A stretch of DNA of 14,853 nt from an uncultured Collinsella sp. GTDB taxonomy: Bacteria > Actinomycetota > Coriobacteriia > Coriobacteriales > Coriobacteriaceae. The position numbers and the translations under genes were made by a program. Shown piece after piece: positions 14,686 to 14,853 of the stretch; the stretch's first letter is position 1, and every line of letters starts with the position of its first letter. The stretch spans positions 1 to 14,853 of the forward strand of contig USGN01000011.1 in assembly GCA_900554255.1 (NCBI GenBank), read 5' to 3'. The notes beneath the pieces are model-generated. The model saw nothing but the letters and a program-made list of their open reading frames with translations. It was not told where the DNA came from and searched no databases.

Positions 14686-14853
14686 ATCAGCCTCCCGTAC
14701 TAGCATTAAACAACTCAAGCTGAATATAGCACCAATTTCAAGCCGCTGCCTTACCCTATCGGTGCGCGGCGTCTATGGCTCGCCCAGCGGAAGAGTTAAC
14801 GGACGAGGGCCGGGGCGCCTGCCTTGTTTTGAGAAGTGGGCTCCGCGAACTCC
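14686..14853. other. Window-edge stretch without an assignable gene
   Basis: These 168 bases carry the ribosome binding site and presumably the promoter of the hypothetical gene. A TATATT element lies near 14724-14729 on the minus strand, but no -35 at the right distance is clear. On the minus strand all three frames are open from the right edge for some distance. One reads EFAEPTSQNKAGAPALVR before a TAA at 14796-14798 and could be the 3' end of a neighbouring gene. I cannot decide among the frames. Confidence 0.3.

Overview
The window is a GC-rich chromosomal segment. Every gene I can support lies on the minus strand, so it reads from right to left. Gene order, start-codon context, the short-form HisG fused to HisZ, and the gut-sugar PTS locus suggest an anaerobic gut actinobacterium of the Coriobacteriia, most likely Collinsella or a relative. 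This is inferred from gene content; no rRNA or other taxonomic marker is present.

Right part (about 12.7-14.7 kb). A 162-residue protein of unknown function (14197-14685) is followed by two GntR/HutC-type regulators with UTRA ligand domains (13391-14158 and 12693-13406). The two regulator genes overlap by 16 bases. A 193-base gap follows, holding a 19-bp operator-like palindrome, a repeat of its half-site exactly 33 bp away and a second palindrome.

Middle part (6.7-12.5 kb). This is a catabolic operon for a sugar-amine conjugate. In order of transcription it encodes a GlmS-like SIS protein, a second SIS protein closely resembling FrlB/GfrE fructosamine-6-phosphate deglycases, a terminator-like hairpin, mannose-family PTS subunits IIA, IIB, IIC and IID, a second hairpin, and a TIM-barrel epimerase resembling FrlC (fructoselysine 3-epimerase). 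The best reading is an uptake and breakdown pathway for Amadori products and perhaps Heyns products (fructose-amino acid and glucose-amino acid adducts). The PTS would import and phosphorylate the conjugate, the deglycases would release the amino acid plus a hexose 6-phosphate, and the epimerase would bring C3 epimers into the pathway. No separate FrlD-type kinase is present, as expected when a PTS phosphorylates the substrate.

Left part (1-6.5 kb). This is a compact histidine biosynthesis operon: hisZ-hisG fused in one reading frame, hisD, hisC, hisB (dehydratase only), hisH, hisA, and the first 31 codons of hisF, which runs off the left edge. The genes from hisD to hisF are tightly packed: hisC starts 1 base after the hisD stop, hisB abuts hisC, hisH and hisA overlap by 3 bases, and hisF starts 3 bases after the hisA stop. 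A 105-base gap with a strong GC-rich hairpin separates hisZG from hisD. An 11-bp perfect hairpin lies just upstream of hisZG.

No RNA genes, insertion sequences, CRISPR arrays or prophage genes were recognised. No gap between genes exceeds 200 bases. The long plus-strand open frames are antisense shadows of the his and SIS genes.
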